A DNA stretch of 64,000 nucleotides, from positions 1-64,000 of the forward strand of contig JBIQHD010000002.1 in the NCBI GenBank assembly GCA_044508835.1, given 5' to 3'. The notes beneath the pieces are model-generated. The model was not told the DNA's origin, did not search any database, and worked only from the letters and a program-made list of their open reading frames with translations. Numbering within the stretch: position 1 is the first letter of the stretch; the number at the start of each line of letters is the position of its first letter. The translations under genes were made by a program, and so were the position numbers. Source of the DNA: JAKFDI01 sp044508835 (lineage in GTDB: Bacteria; Pseudomonadota; Gammaproteobacteria; Burkholderiales; Burkholderiaceae_C). This document shows positions 24,644 to 32,956 of this stretch, one piece after another.

Positions 24644-26464
24644 TCACTTCCCGTGTCGATCGTCGATGTCCACGTACTGCCACCACTGGTTGCCGAAGAG
24701 CGGCCGCCGGTAGCCGACGAGCCGCGGCTGCCACAGGTCGGTCAGCACGCGGTGCACATGGTATTTGTAGGGCAGCCACGCGGCGGCGATGCGCACCGCC
24801 TCGCGCAGCAGGGCGTGGCGCTCGGGGCCGTCGGGCATGGCCTGCATGCGGCGGTAGATGTCGTCGAAGCCCTCGTGCCGGAAGCGCGCCAGGTTCTGCC
24901 CGCCGGCCGCCGGGCCGTAGAGCATCTGCAGCGCGTCCTGCACGTCGGGCGTGTCGGAGGTGGAGCCGAGCTGCCACAGCTGGAGCTGGGCGGCGCGCGC
25001 GGCCTTGAGGTTCTCGGGCCACTGCGCGGTGCGCACGCGCAGGCGGATGCGCACCGCGTCCATGCTGCGCTTCCACAGCTCGTCGAACTGGCGCGAGGTG
25101 GCGTCGGGGCTGCTCGGGTATTCGATGACGAGCGGCGAGCCGTCGGGCATCTCGCGCCAGCCATCGCCGTCGCGGTCGAGGTAGCCGTAGAGGTCGAGCA
25201 GGGCCTGCGCGCGCGCCGGGTCGTAGTCGCTGGTCTCGGTCTTGAGCGCCGGGTCGTAGCCCCAGGTGCCCGGCGCCACGATGGACTGCGCCGGCACCGC
25301 CTGCCCGCGGCGGATGAGGCGGATCTCGCGCCCCACGTCCACCGCCAGCGAGATCGCGCGGCGCAGCGCCACCTTCTCGGGCGCCATGCCGCCGACCACC
25401 GGGTCCTGCATGTTGAAGTAGGTGATGGTGCGGTCGGGCGACAGGATGCGCGCCATGCCGATGCCGCGTTTGGCGAGGTTGGGCGCCAGCTCGCCGTTGG
25501 GCACGGCGGTGTCGATGAACTCCAGCGGCGCCGGCCAGGCGAAGTCGAACTCGCCGTTGAGGAAGGCGAGCCAGCGCGGCTGGGCCTCCTCGACGATGCT
25601 CACCTCCACCCGGTCGACCATCGGCAGGCGCCGGCCCTTGAAGCGCGCGAGCAGCGCCTGGCCCTCGGCGTCGTCCGCGGCGGGGCGGCCGTCGTAGCGC
25701 AGCTCGCGGAACGACGGGCTGCGCTCCAGCGCGATGAAGGAGCTGCGCCGCCACTGCGCGATGCGGAACGGCCCGGTGCCCACCGGGTGCTCGCCGACGC
25801 GCTCGCCGTAGTGCGCGACGACCTCGCGCGCGACCGCGACCACGTTGTTGCTGGCCAGTGCGTAGAGAAAACGCGGGCGCGGCGTGGCGAGCTTGAACTG
25901 CAGCGTGTAGCGGTCGAGCGCGCGCACGCCTTCGACTTCGCGGTCGTAGTCGAAGGGGCGGCCTTTCAGTGCTGCGGCGCGCAGTTCGTCCAGGCCGAGC
26001 GCGCCTTCCTCCTGCAGCGTGCTGTAGGCCGGGCTGACGTTGGCCGGGTCGAAGAAGCGCTTCCACGCGTACACGTAGTCCTGCGCCACCAGCTCGCGCC
26101 GCCTGCCGCCGAAGGCCGGGTCGTCGGCGAAGAAGATGCCGGGCGCGAGCCGGATGGTCCAGGTGCGGAAGTCGTCGCTGACCTCGGGCATGGCCGCCGC
26201 GGTGCACGGCACGACCTCGAACGGCCGGGCGAGGTAGTCGTAGCGGTAGGGCGACTCGAACACGTGCGCGATCACGACCGCGGAGTACAGGTCGCTCACC
26301 CGCACCGGGTCGAAGGTGGTCTCGGCCACGGGAAAGGCGTAGCGCAGCACCTTGGGCGGCTGCGCGGCGGCGGGCGGCGCGCCGGCGGCCCGGGCGCCTG
26401 CCAGCGCCGGGCCGCCGAGCAGCAGCCCGAGAAGTCGTTGGAGGAGGAGTCGTCGGTCCGGCAC
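24644..26464 (-). CDS. ABC transporter substrate-binding protein, family 5 (second tandem copy)
   Basis: 606 residues, clearly homologous to the next gene throughout: FPVAETTFDPVRVSDLYSAVV, WTIRLAPGIFFADDPAFGGRRRELVAQDYVYAWKRFFDPANVSP, HPVGTGPFRIAQWRRSSFIALERSPSF and LVGYRRPLFGNQWWQYVDIDD line up with counterparts there. The N-terminus (MPDRRLLLQRLLGLLLGGPALAGARAAGAPP) is a signal peptide; the start codon is GTG at 26464 and no good ribosome binding site is visible. The pair probably arose by tandem duplication and may have two ligand specificities served by one transporter. Confidence 0.88.
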   Translation of the reverse strand: MPDRRLLLQRLLGLLLGGPALAGARAAGAPPAAAQPPKVLRYAFPVAETTFDPVRVSDLYSAVVIAHVFESPYRYDYLARPFEVVPCTAAAMPEVSDDFRTWTIRLAPGIFFADDPAFGGRRRELVAQDYVYAWKRFFDPANVSPAYSTLQEEGALGLDELRAAALKGRPFDYDREVEGVRALDRYTLQFKLATPRPRFLYALASNNVVAVAREVVAHYGERVGEHPVGTGPFRIAQWRRSSFIALERSPSFRELRYDGRPAADDAEGQALLARFKGRRLPMVDRVEVSIVEEAQPRWLAFLNGEFDFAWPAPLEFIDTAVPNGELAPNLAKRGIGMARILSPDRTITYFNMQDPVVGGMAPEKVALRRAISLAVDVGREIRLIRRGQAVPAQSIVAPGTWGYDPALKTETSDYDPARAQALLDLYGYLDRDGDGWREMPDGSPLVIEYPSSPDATSRQFDELWKRSMDAVRIRLRVRTAQWPENLKAARAAQLQLWQLGSTSDTPDVQDALQMLYGPAAGGQNLARFRHEGFDDIYRRMQAMPDGPERHALLREAVRIAAAWLPYKYHVHRVLTDLWQPRLVGYRRPLFGNQWWQYVDIDDRHGK

Positions 26465-26551
26465 GCTGGCGGCAGTCTATGGCCTCGCGGCGGCGGCACG
26501 AATCGGGAGGAACGTCAGCGCGGCGGCCGCCGGGCCGGGAGAATGCGCGCC

Positions 26552-27154
26552 ATGTCCGCGCCCGAGCCGCCCCTTCTTCGCCTCGACGGCCTCGGCTTCG
26601 CCCCTGGCGGCCGGCCGGTGCTCGACGGGCTGTCGTTCGCCGTCCGCCCCGGCCTCACGCTCGTGCGCGGCGGCGAGGGCCGCGGCAAGACCACGCTGCT
26701 GCGGCTGATGGCGGGCACGCTGGCGCCCACGGCCGGGCGCATCGAGCGCCTGGCCGACGGCCTTTGGTTCGAGGAGATGGCCGACCCGGCGCACGACGAC
26801 GTCGCGGTGCAGGCCTGGCTGGACGCCCGGCGTGCGCGCTTCCCCGGCTGGAACGCCGGCGTGGCCGCCGCGTTGATCGACGCCTTCGCCCTCGGCCCGC
26901 ATGCGGCCAAGCCGATGTTCATGCTCTCCACCGGCAGCCGCCGCAAGGCCGGGCTGGTGGGCGCGGCCGCGAGCGGTGCGGCGCTGACGCTGCTCGACAT
27001 GCCGTTCGCCGCGCTCGACGCACCCTCGCGCCGCGTGGTGTGCGAGCTGCTCGCCGACGCGGCCCGCGGCGATCGCGCCTGGGTGGTGGCCGACCACGAG
27101 CCCGCGCCCTGCCTCGACGGGGTGCCGCTCGCCGCCATCGACCTCGGCGATTGA
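26552..27154 (+). CDS. ABC-type ATP-binding protein with altered motifs
   Basis: 200 residues, CcmA-like single NBD. Walker A is GGEGRGKTT (about 40-48), which fits. The signature is LSTGSRRK rather than LSGGQ. In the Walker B segment LTLLDMPFAALD the catalytic Glu after Asp is Met, and the H-loop His is present in VVADHEP. Without the Glu, ATP hydrolysis would be poor. No permease gene is adjacent. ATG 26552 taken; ATG 26543 is also possible. It stands between two parts of a peptide importer but reads as a different subfamily, so it may be a non-transport or regulatory ABC ATPase. Confidence 0.75.
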   Translation: MSAPEPPLLRLDGLGFAPGGRPVLDGLSFAVRPGLTLVRGGEGRGKTTLLRLMAGTLAPTAGRIERLADGLWFEEMADPAHDDVAVQAWLDARRARFPGWNAGVAAALIDAFALGPHAAKPMFMLSTGSRRKAGLVGAAASGAALTLLDMPFAALDAPSRRVVCELLADAARGDRAWVVADHEPAPCLDGVPLAAIDLGD

Positions 27155-27279
27155 GCGCGCGGGCGTGCGAGCAGCGCGCGCCTGTCGTCCTTCCGGCTGA
27201 CAGCGGCCGGCGCCGCGATGCCTACAGTGAATCGACCGCCCCGGAGCACGGGGCGCCATCCGAACCACAGGAGACGTCG

Positions 27280-28941
27280 ATGCATTCCCTGACTTCACTG
27301 CGTGTCCGGCGGCCGCACCGGCTGCCCCTCGTGCTCATGGCCGCCGGCCTGGCCGCCTGCGGCGGCGGCGACGGCGACGATCCCGCCCCGGTCCTCACCG
27401 CGCAGCAGCGCTGCGAAGCCTTGAGCGGCAGCACACTCGCCAACACCACGCTCACCGCCACCTACCGCGCCGACGGCGAGGCCACCACGGGCACGCCCGC
27501 CCTGCCGCTGCCCGCGCACTGCGTGGTCGACGCCTCGACCGACGCGCGCACCGGCACGGACGGCAACAGCTACGCCATCGGCTACCGGCTCACCCTGCCC
27601 GACGACTGGAACGGTCGCTTCCTCTTCATGGGCGGCGGCGGCAACGACGGCAGCATCGGCCCGGCGGTCGGCACCAACGTGGGCGCGCTCGGCGACATGA
27701 AGCCGGCGCTGACGCAGGGCTATGCCGTGGTCAACACCGACGGCGGCCACACCGGCGGCTCGGCGGCGATGTTCGCCACCGACGAGCAGGCGCGCATCGA
27801 CCACGCCTACAACGCCTTCGACAAGACGGCGGTCAACGCCAAGGCGCTGATCAGCGAGCGCTACGGCCGCGGGCCGGACCACTCCTACTTCATCGGCTGC
27901 TCGGGCGGCGGCCGGCAGGGAATGATGTTCACGCAGCGCTTCCCCACCCATTTCGACGGCGTGATCGCGCACGCGCCGGCGATGCGCGTGTCCAGCGGCG
28001 CCACGATCGCGGCGATGTGGAACAACCAGGTGTTCACCGTCATCGCGCCGGACGAAGGCGCCGGCCCGGTGCTGAGCAAGGCCTACAGCAATGCGGACCT
28101 CGCCCTGGTGTCGAAGGGCATCCTCGACCAGTGCGACGCGCAGGACGGCCTGGCCGACGGCATGGTGAACAACTTCAAGGCGTGCAGCTTCGACCCCGCG
28201 GTGCTGCAGTGCGCAGGCGCCAAGGACGCCACCTGCCTGAGCGCTGCGCAGGTGGACGGCCTGAAGAAGCTCTTCGACGGCCCTCGCAACTCGGCCCACG
28301 TGAAGCTCTATGCCGGCCAGGTGATGGACCCGGCGATCGACCAGCCCGGCTGGCGCGCATGGACGCTGGGCAGCTCGACCACCGCGACCCCGAACTCGGC
28401 CTACAACACGCTGATGGCCGACGCGCTGCGCTGGGAGTTCTTCACCCCGCCCGATCCGGCCTTCAAGGCGCTGGATTTCGACATCGACACCGACCCGGCG
28501 CGCATGGCCGCCTTCTCGGCGATCTACGACGCCTACGCCGACGACAAGCTCGTCGACTTCAAGACCCACGGCGGCAAGCTGATGTTCGTGCACGGCCTGG
28601 CCGACCCGATCTTCAGCGCGCACGACACGGTCGACTACTACGAGCGGCTGGCGGCCAACAACGGCGGCGTCGCGGCCACGCAGGGCTTCTCGCGCCTGTT
28701 CGCCGTGCCGGGCGAGAACCACTGCAGCGGCGGGCGCGCCACCGACCAGTTCGACCTGCTCACGCCGATGGTCGAGTGGGTGGAGCAGGGCAAGGCGCCG
28801 GCGCGCATCCTCGCCGGCGCCTCGGCCGCGAACCCGTTCTTCCCCAACCGCACGCGGCCGCTGTGCCCGTTCCCGGCGTTCGCCAAGTACGTGGGGGGCG
28901 ACGTGGAGAGCGCCGAGAGCTTCGTCTGCGCCGACAGTTAG
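27280..28941 (+). CDS. tannase/feruloyl esterase family lipoprotein
   Basis: 553 residues. Lipoprotein signal peptide with the lipobox LAAC (C27), then the alpha/beta hydrolase of the tannase family: nucleophile Ser in GCSGGGRQGM (about residue 208), Asp in HGLADPIFS and His in GENHCSGG. The Cys next to the Ser and the Cys next to the His form the disulfide typical of the family (CS-D-HC motif). It should hydrolyse aromatic esters such as feruloyl, galloyl or related esters at the cell surface or in the periplasm. ATG 27280 gives the lipobox and has AGGAGA upstream. Alone on the + strand. Confidence 0.9.
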   Translation: MHSLTSLRVRRPHRLPLVLMAAGLAACGGGDGDDPAPVLTAQQRCEALSGSTLANTTLTATYRADGEATTGTPALPLPAHCVVDASTDARTGTDGNSYAIGYRLTLPDDWNGRFLFMGGGGNDGSIGPAVGTNVGALGDMKPALTQGYAVVNTDGGHTGGSAAMFATDEQARIDHAYNAFDKTAVNAKALISERYGRGPDHSYFIGCSGGGRQGMMFTQRFPTHFDGVIAHAPAMRVSSGATIAAMWNNQVFTVIAPDEGAGPVLSKAYSNADLALVSKGILDQCDAQDGLADGMVNNFKACSFDPAVLQCAGAKDATCLSAAQVDGLKKLFDGPRNSAHVKLYAGQVMDPAIDQPGWRAWTLGSSTTATPNSAYNTLMADALRWEFFTPPDPAFKALDFDIDTDPARMAAFSAIYDAYADDKLVDFKTHGGKLMFVHGLADPIFSAHDTVDYYERLAANNGGVAATQGFSRLFAVPGENHCSGGRATDQFDLLTPMVEWVEQGKAPARILAGASAANPFFPNRTRPLCPFPAFAKYVGGDVESAESFVCADS

Positions 28942-28954
28942 AGCCCGGATTGCT

Positions 28955-28992
28955 CCCTCGCCCCCGCAGGGGGAGAGGGCCGGGGTGAGGGG
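28955..28992. repeat. CCCTC...GGGTGAGGG repeat
   Basis: Palindromic repeat of the CCCTCGCCCCC-GGGGGAGAGGG type, with a GGGTGAGGG tail. A partner of opposite orientation lies at 29116-29152. Together with the element between them it fills the gap 28942-29265, where I see no gene. Confidence 0.6.
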
Positions 28993-29028
28993 GCGTGGGC
29001 CCACGACCGTGCGGCAGCTGAAATGAAA

Positions 29029-29097
29029 CCACCCCCACGCTCACTTCGTTCGCTGCCCCCCAAGGGGGCGCGTCAGTGGCTTGGGGCGGCCCGGCGC
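29029..29097. repeat. Comamonadaceae-type intergenic repeat
   Basis: Bases beginning ACCACCCCCACGCTCAC and running through TCGTTCGCTGCCCCCCAAGG...GGCTTGGGGCGGCCCGGCG match a repeat I know from intergenic regions of Comamonadaceae. Its role is not known. Confidence 0.5.
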
Positions 29098-29115
29098 CAC
29101 TGACATGCCCGCAGA

Positions 29116-29152
29116 CCCTCACCCCAACCCTCTCCCGCCACGCGGGAGAGGG
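29116..29152. repeat. CCCTCACCCC...CTCTCCCGCC...GGGAGAGGG repeat
   Basis: Near-palindromic with a CTCTCCCGCCACGCGGGAGAG hairpin core, inverted relative to 28955-28992. Located 114 bases before the permease gene start. Confidence 0.6.
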
Positions 29153-29265
29153 AGCGCACCCGGGCACTCGCGATGCCTGGCGCACACGGCGCGCCTCAGG
29201 CCCTAGACTGCGACGGCCGCACGAGAGTGCGGCCGTTTCGCTTTGGATCGAGGAGCACGCAGCAG

Positions 29266-30204
29266 ATGGCGGCCTACCTGATACGACGCCTGTGGCAGAT
29301 GGTGCCGACGCTGTTCGGCGTCGTGCTGCTGGTGTTCCTGCTGTTCAAGGGCTTCGGCGGCGACCCGGCGGAAATCCTCGGCGGCCTGAACGCCACGCAG
29401 GAGCAGGTGGACGCGATCCGCCAGTCGCTCGGGCTGAACGAGCCGCTGTGGACGCAGTTCGGCATCTTCCTCAAGCAGATCGTCACCTTCGACTGGGGGC
29501 GCAGCTGGGCCACCAACGAATCGGTGGCGCACCTGTTCGCCACCCGGCTGCCGGCCACGCTGACGGTGATGACGCCCATCCTCGTCCTGGAGACGCTGCT
29601 GGCGATCCCCTTCGCGCTCGGCGTGGCCGCGGTGCGCGGCTCGCTCACCGACCGGGCGGTGATGGTGGTCACCACGGTGGCGATGTCGATCTCCTTCCTC
29701 GTCTACGTGATCGTCGGCCAGTACGTCTTCGCCTTCCAGCTCGGGCTGTTCCCGGTGCAGGGCTGGAGCGACAGCCTGTGGACCAACCTCGTGCGCTACG
29801 CGCCGCTGCCGGTGCTGCTGGCGGTGGTCGTGTCGCTCGCGCCGCAGACGCGGCTGTACCGCACCTTCTTCCTCGACGAGATGGGCCAGGACTACGTGCG
29901 CACCGCCCGCGCCAAGGGCATGACCGAGCGCACGGTGCAGCTCAAGCACGTGCTGCGCAACGCCATGATCCCCATCCTCACCAACGTGTCGGTGTCGCTG
30001 CCGGGCATCTTCGTCGGCTCCTTCCTGATCGAGGTGTTCTTCTCCATCCCCGGCCTCGGGCGCGAGATCCTGCTGGCGGTGAACCGCAGCGACTACCCCG
30101 TCATCCAGGCCTTCGCCATCTACATCGCGGCGATCACGATGCTGGTGAACCTGGCCACCGACCTGCTCTACAAGCTCGTCGATCCGCGGGTGGTCCTCCG
30201 ATGA
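29266..30204 (+). CDS. ABC transporter permease (DppB/YejB family)
   Basis: 312 residues with six predicted membrane helices. The first is at residues 5-25 (LIRRLWQMVPTLFGVVLLVFLLF), and the EAA-type loop is in the stretch DYVRTARAKGMTERTVQLKHVLRNAMIPILTN, the docking site for the ATPase. Typical family-5 partner permease of YejB/DppB type. ATG 29266 follows AGGAGCACGCAGCAG. Its TGA overlaps the next ATG by four bases (ATGA), so translation is coupled. Together with 30201 and 31261 it makes a complete importer core. Confidence 0.92.
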   Translation: MAAYLIRRLWQMVPTLFGVVLLVFLLFKGFGGDPAEILGGLNATQEQVDAIRQSLGLNEPLWTQFGIFLKQIVTFDWGRSWATNESVAHLFATRLPATLTVMTPILVLETLLAIPFALGVAAVRGSLTDRAVMVVTTVAMSISFLVYVIVGQYVFAFQLGLFPVQGWSDSLWTNLVRYAPLPVLLAVVVSLAPQTRLYRTFFLDEMGQDYVRTARAKGMTERTVQLKHVLRNAMIPILTNVSVSLPGIFVGSFLIEVFFSIPGLGREILLAVNRSDYPVIQAFAIYIAAITMLVNLATDLLYKLVDPRVVLR

Positions 30205-31253
30205 GCGCGGTCATGAGCTCCTCGACCGCGGCGCCGCAGGCCGCGCGCTCGCAAGGCGTGTGGGCCGCGGCCGCCCGGCGCTTCCGCAGCGACCGCGTGG
30301 GCATGGTGTCGCTGGCCATCGTGGCCGTGTTCCTGCTGATGGTGATCGCCGCGGGCGTGGGCCTCGTCGCCGCCGACTGGCAGGTCGAGAAGGGCGTGCC
30401 CAACGCGCCGCCCACCTTCATGGGGCCGAGCGAGGAGCGCCCGGCGGTGCAGATCGAGCAGCCCACCGGCCCCAACGTCGACATCGCCGACATCGACCCG
30501 CTCGCGCCGCGCTACGCCGACTGGGCGGCGGCGGCGAAGAAGTACGAGACGGCCGAGGTGGAGAAGGCGCAGACCCTGCCCTTCGGCGGCGACCGGCTGG
30601 GGCGCGACGTGCTCGCCAAGGCCATCAAGGGCGCGGAGATCTCGATCTTCGTCGGCGTCTCGGCGGCGGTGCTCGCCACCTTCATCGGCACGCTGCTCGG
30701 CGCCGTCGGCGGCTTCTTCGGCGGCAAGGCGGGCGACTTCCTCGAGTGGGTCTACAACGTCTTCACCGCCATCCCCGGCATCCTGCTGATCTTCGCCTTC
30801 GCCGCCGTGCTGGGCCGCGGCATCACCTCGGTGGTGGTGATCCTCGGGCTCGCCGGCTGGACGGGCATCTACCGCCTGGTGCGCGCCGAGTTCATGAAGC
30901 ACGCCGTGCGCGACTACGTGCGCTCGGCCGAGGCCATCGGCGCCGGCGCCGGCTCGCGCATGTTCCGCCACATCCTGCCCAACGTGAGCCACGTGGTGCT
31001 GGTGCAGCTGTCGATCTACGTGGTGGGCTTCATCAAGAGCGAGGTGATCCTGTCCTACCTCGGCCTCGGCGTGGGCGTCGACCAGGTGAGCTGGGGCACG
31101 ATGCTGGCCGAGGCGCAGAGCGAGCTCATCCTCGGCCACTGGTGGCAGCTCGCCGCGGCCACGCTGTTCATGGCGGTGTTCGTCACCGCCTTCTCGCTGA
31201 TGACCGACGCGCTGCGCGACGCGCTCGATCCGAAGCTTCGGGGACTGGAGTGA
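30201..31253 (+). CDS. ABC transporter permease (DppC/YejE family)
   Basis: 350 residues. One helix near residues 35-57 (VGMVSLAIVAVFLLMVIAAGVGLVA), then a periplasmic insert of about 100 residues before the other five helices, as in YejE. EAA loop in DYVRSAEAIGAGAGSRMFRHILPN. Start ATG 30201 overlaps the stop of the preceding permease gene. The stop is followed 7 bases later by the ATPase gene. Confidence 0.92.
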   Translation: MSAVMSSSTAAPQAARSQGVWAAAARRFRSDRVGMVSLAIVAVFLLMVIAAGVGLVAADWQVEKGVPNAPPTFMGPSEERPAVQIEQPTGPNVDIADIDPLAPRYADWAAAAKKYETAEVEKAQTLPFGGDRLGRDVLAKAIKGAEISIFVGVSAAVLATFIGTLLGAVGGFFGGKAGDFLEWVYNVFTAIPGILLIFAFAAVLGRGITSVVVILGLAGWTGIYRLVRAEFMKHAVRDYVRSAEAIGAGAGSRMFRHILPNVSHVVLVQLSIYVVGFIKSEVILSYLGLGVGVDQVSWGTMLAEAQSELILGHWWQLAAATLFMAVFVTAFSLMTDALRDALDPKLRGLE

Positions 31254-31260
31254 CCTTGCC

Positions 31261-32955
31261 ATGCTGCTGAGCATCCGGGACCTGCGCGTGTCCTTCCGCA
31301 TGGGCACGCAGGACGGCGTGACGCGCCGCGTGCAGGCGGTCGGCCGCGGCGAACAGGGCGTGAGCTTCGACATCCCCGAGAACACCACCGTCGCGCTGGT
31401 GGGCGAATCGGGCTCGGGCAAGAGCGTCACGGCCATGTCCATCCTCAACCTGCTGCCGGACAACGCCGAGCGGCAGGGCGCCATCGCCTTCCTCGGCCGC
31501 GACCTGATCACGGCCTCGGTGGCCGAGCTGCAGGCGCTGCGCGGCCGCGACATCGCCTGCGTCTTCCAGGACCCGATGAGCTCGCTCAACCCGGTGTTCA
31601 CCATCGGCGAGCAGCTGATCGAGCCGCTGCGCAAGCACCTGGGGCTGCCGAAGTCGCAGGCGCTGGCGCGGGCCGAGGCGCTGCTGGAGGAAGTGGGCCT
31701 GCCCGAGCCGAGGCGCCGGCTGCGCGCGCATCCGCATGAGCTCTCCGGCGGCCAGCAGCAGCGCGTGATGATCGCCATGGCTCTGGCCTGCGAGCCCAGG
31801 CTGCTGATCGCCGACGAGCCGACGACGGCGCTGGACGTGACCATCCAGCGCCAGATCATGGAGCTGCTCGCCGGGCTCAAGCGCCAGCGCCGCATGAGCA
31901 TGCTGTTCATCAGCCACGACCTCGGCGTGGTGGGCGAGATCGCCGACCAGGTGGTGGTGATGCGCGAGGGCACGGTGCGCGAGCAGGGGCCGGTGGCACG
32001 CATCTTCACCGCGCCGCAGGACCCCTACACCCAGGCGCTGCTCGCCTGCCGGCCGACGCTCGCGCGGCGCGGCGCGCGGCTGCGGGTGGTCGACGACCAC
32101 ATCGCCGGGCGCGGCGCCGACGCGGCGCCCCGGCCCAAGGACCCGGACGCGCCGGTGCTGGTCGAGGCCAGCGGGCTGAGCAAGAGCTTCTGGGTGCGCG
32201 CCGGCGTGTTCGGCCGGCGCGAGTTCAAGGCGGTGAAGGGCGCGAGCTTCCGGCTGCGGCGCGGCCACACGCTGGGCATCGTCGGCGAGTCGGGGTCCGG
32301 CAAGACCACGCTGGGCCTGACGCTGCTGCGCCTGCACGAGCCGAGCGGCGGCCCCACCGGCGGGCGCGCGCTGTTCGACGGCCGCGACCTGCTCGCGCTG
32401 TCCAAGCAGGAGATGCTGCCGATGCGCCGGCGCATCCAGGTGGTGTTCCAGAACCCGTACGCCTCGCTCAACCCGCGCTTCACCATCGGCCAGACGCTGG
32501 TCGAGCCGATGGCCATCCACCGCATCGGCGCCGACGCCGCCGAGCGCGAACGGCGGGCGCAGGCGCTGCTCGCCCGGGTGGGGCTGGAGGCCTCGGCGAT
32601 GGACAAGTACCCGCACGAGTTCTCCGGCGGCCAGCGCCAGCGCGTGGCCATCGCCCGCTGCCTGACGCTGGAGCCCGAGCTGCTGGTGCTCGACGAGGCG
32701 GTGAGCGCGCTCGACGTCTCGGTGCAGGCGCAGGTGCTCAACCTGCTGAAGGACCTGCAGGACGAGCTGGGCCTCGCCTACGTCTTCATCAGCCACGACC
32801 TGGCCGTCGTGCGCTTCATGGCCGACGAGGTGCTGGTGATGAAGGACGGCGAGGTGGTCGAGCAGGCCGGCGTCGAGGAGATCCTCGAGCGGCCGCAGCA
32901 GGCCTACACGCGCGGGCTGATGGCGGCGGTGCCGCGGGGGTACCGGCCGGCGTGA
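31261..32955 (+). CDS. double-NBD ABC transporter ATP-binding protein (YejF/GsiA type)
   Basis: 564 residues with two ATPase cassettes in one chain. First NBD: Walker A GESGSGKS at 49-56, signature LSGGQQQR, Walker B LLIADEP. Second NBD: Walker A GESGSGKT at about 342-349, signature FSGGQRQR, Walker B LLVLDEA. Both catalytic Glu residues are present. It provides the energy for the importer with permeases 29266-31253. The three genes are an operon; the two binding-protein genes 22842-26464 are nearby on the minus strand and likely belong to it functionally. Confidence 0.93.
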   Translation: MLLSIRDLRVSFRMGTQDGVTRRVQAVGRGEQGVSFDIPENTTVALVGESGSGKSVTAMSILNLLPDNAERQGAIAFLGRDLITASVAELQALRGRDIACVFQDPMSSLNPVFTIGEQLIEPLRKHLGLPKSQALARAEALLEEVGLPEPRRRLRAHPHELSGGQQQRVMIAMALACEPRLLIADEPTTALDVTIQRQIMELLAGLKRQRRMSMLFISHDLGVVGEIADQVVVMREGTVREQGPVARIFTAPQDPYTQALLACRPTLARRGARLRVVDDHIAGRGADAAPRPKDPDAPVLVEASGLSKSFWVRAGVFGRREFKAVKGASFRLRRGHTLGIVGESGSGKTTLGLTLLRLHEPSGGPTGGRALFDGRDLLALSKQEMLPMRRRIQVVFQNPYASLNPRFTIGQTLVEPMAIHRIGADAAERERRAQALLARVGLEASAMDKYPHEFSGGQRQRVAIARCLTLEPELLVLDEAVSALDVSVQAQVLNLLKDLQDELGLAYVFISHDLAVVRFMADEVLVMKDGEVVEQAGVEEILERPQQAYTRGLMAAVPRGYRPA

Positions 32956-32956
32956 G

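Noticed and set aside
28942..29265. CRISPR-like repeats
   Set aside because: The repeats are few, palindromic and of different families; there is no regular spacer pattern and no cas gene.
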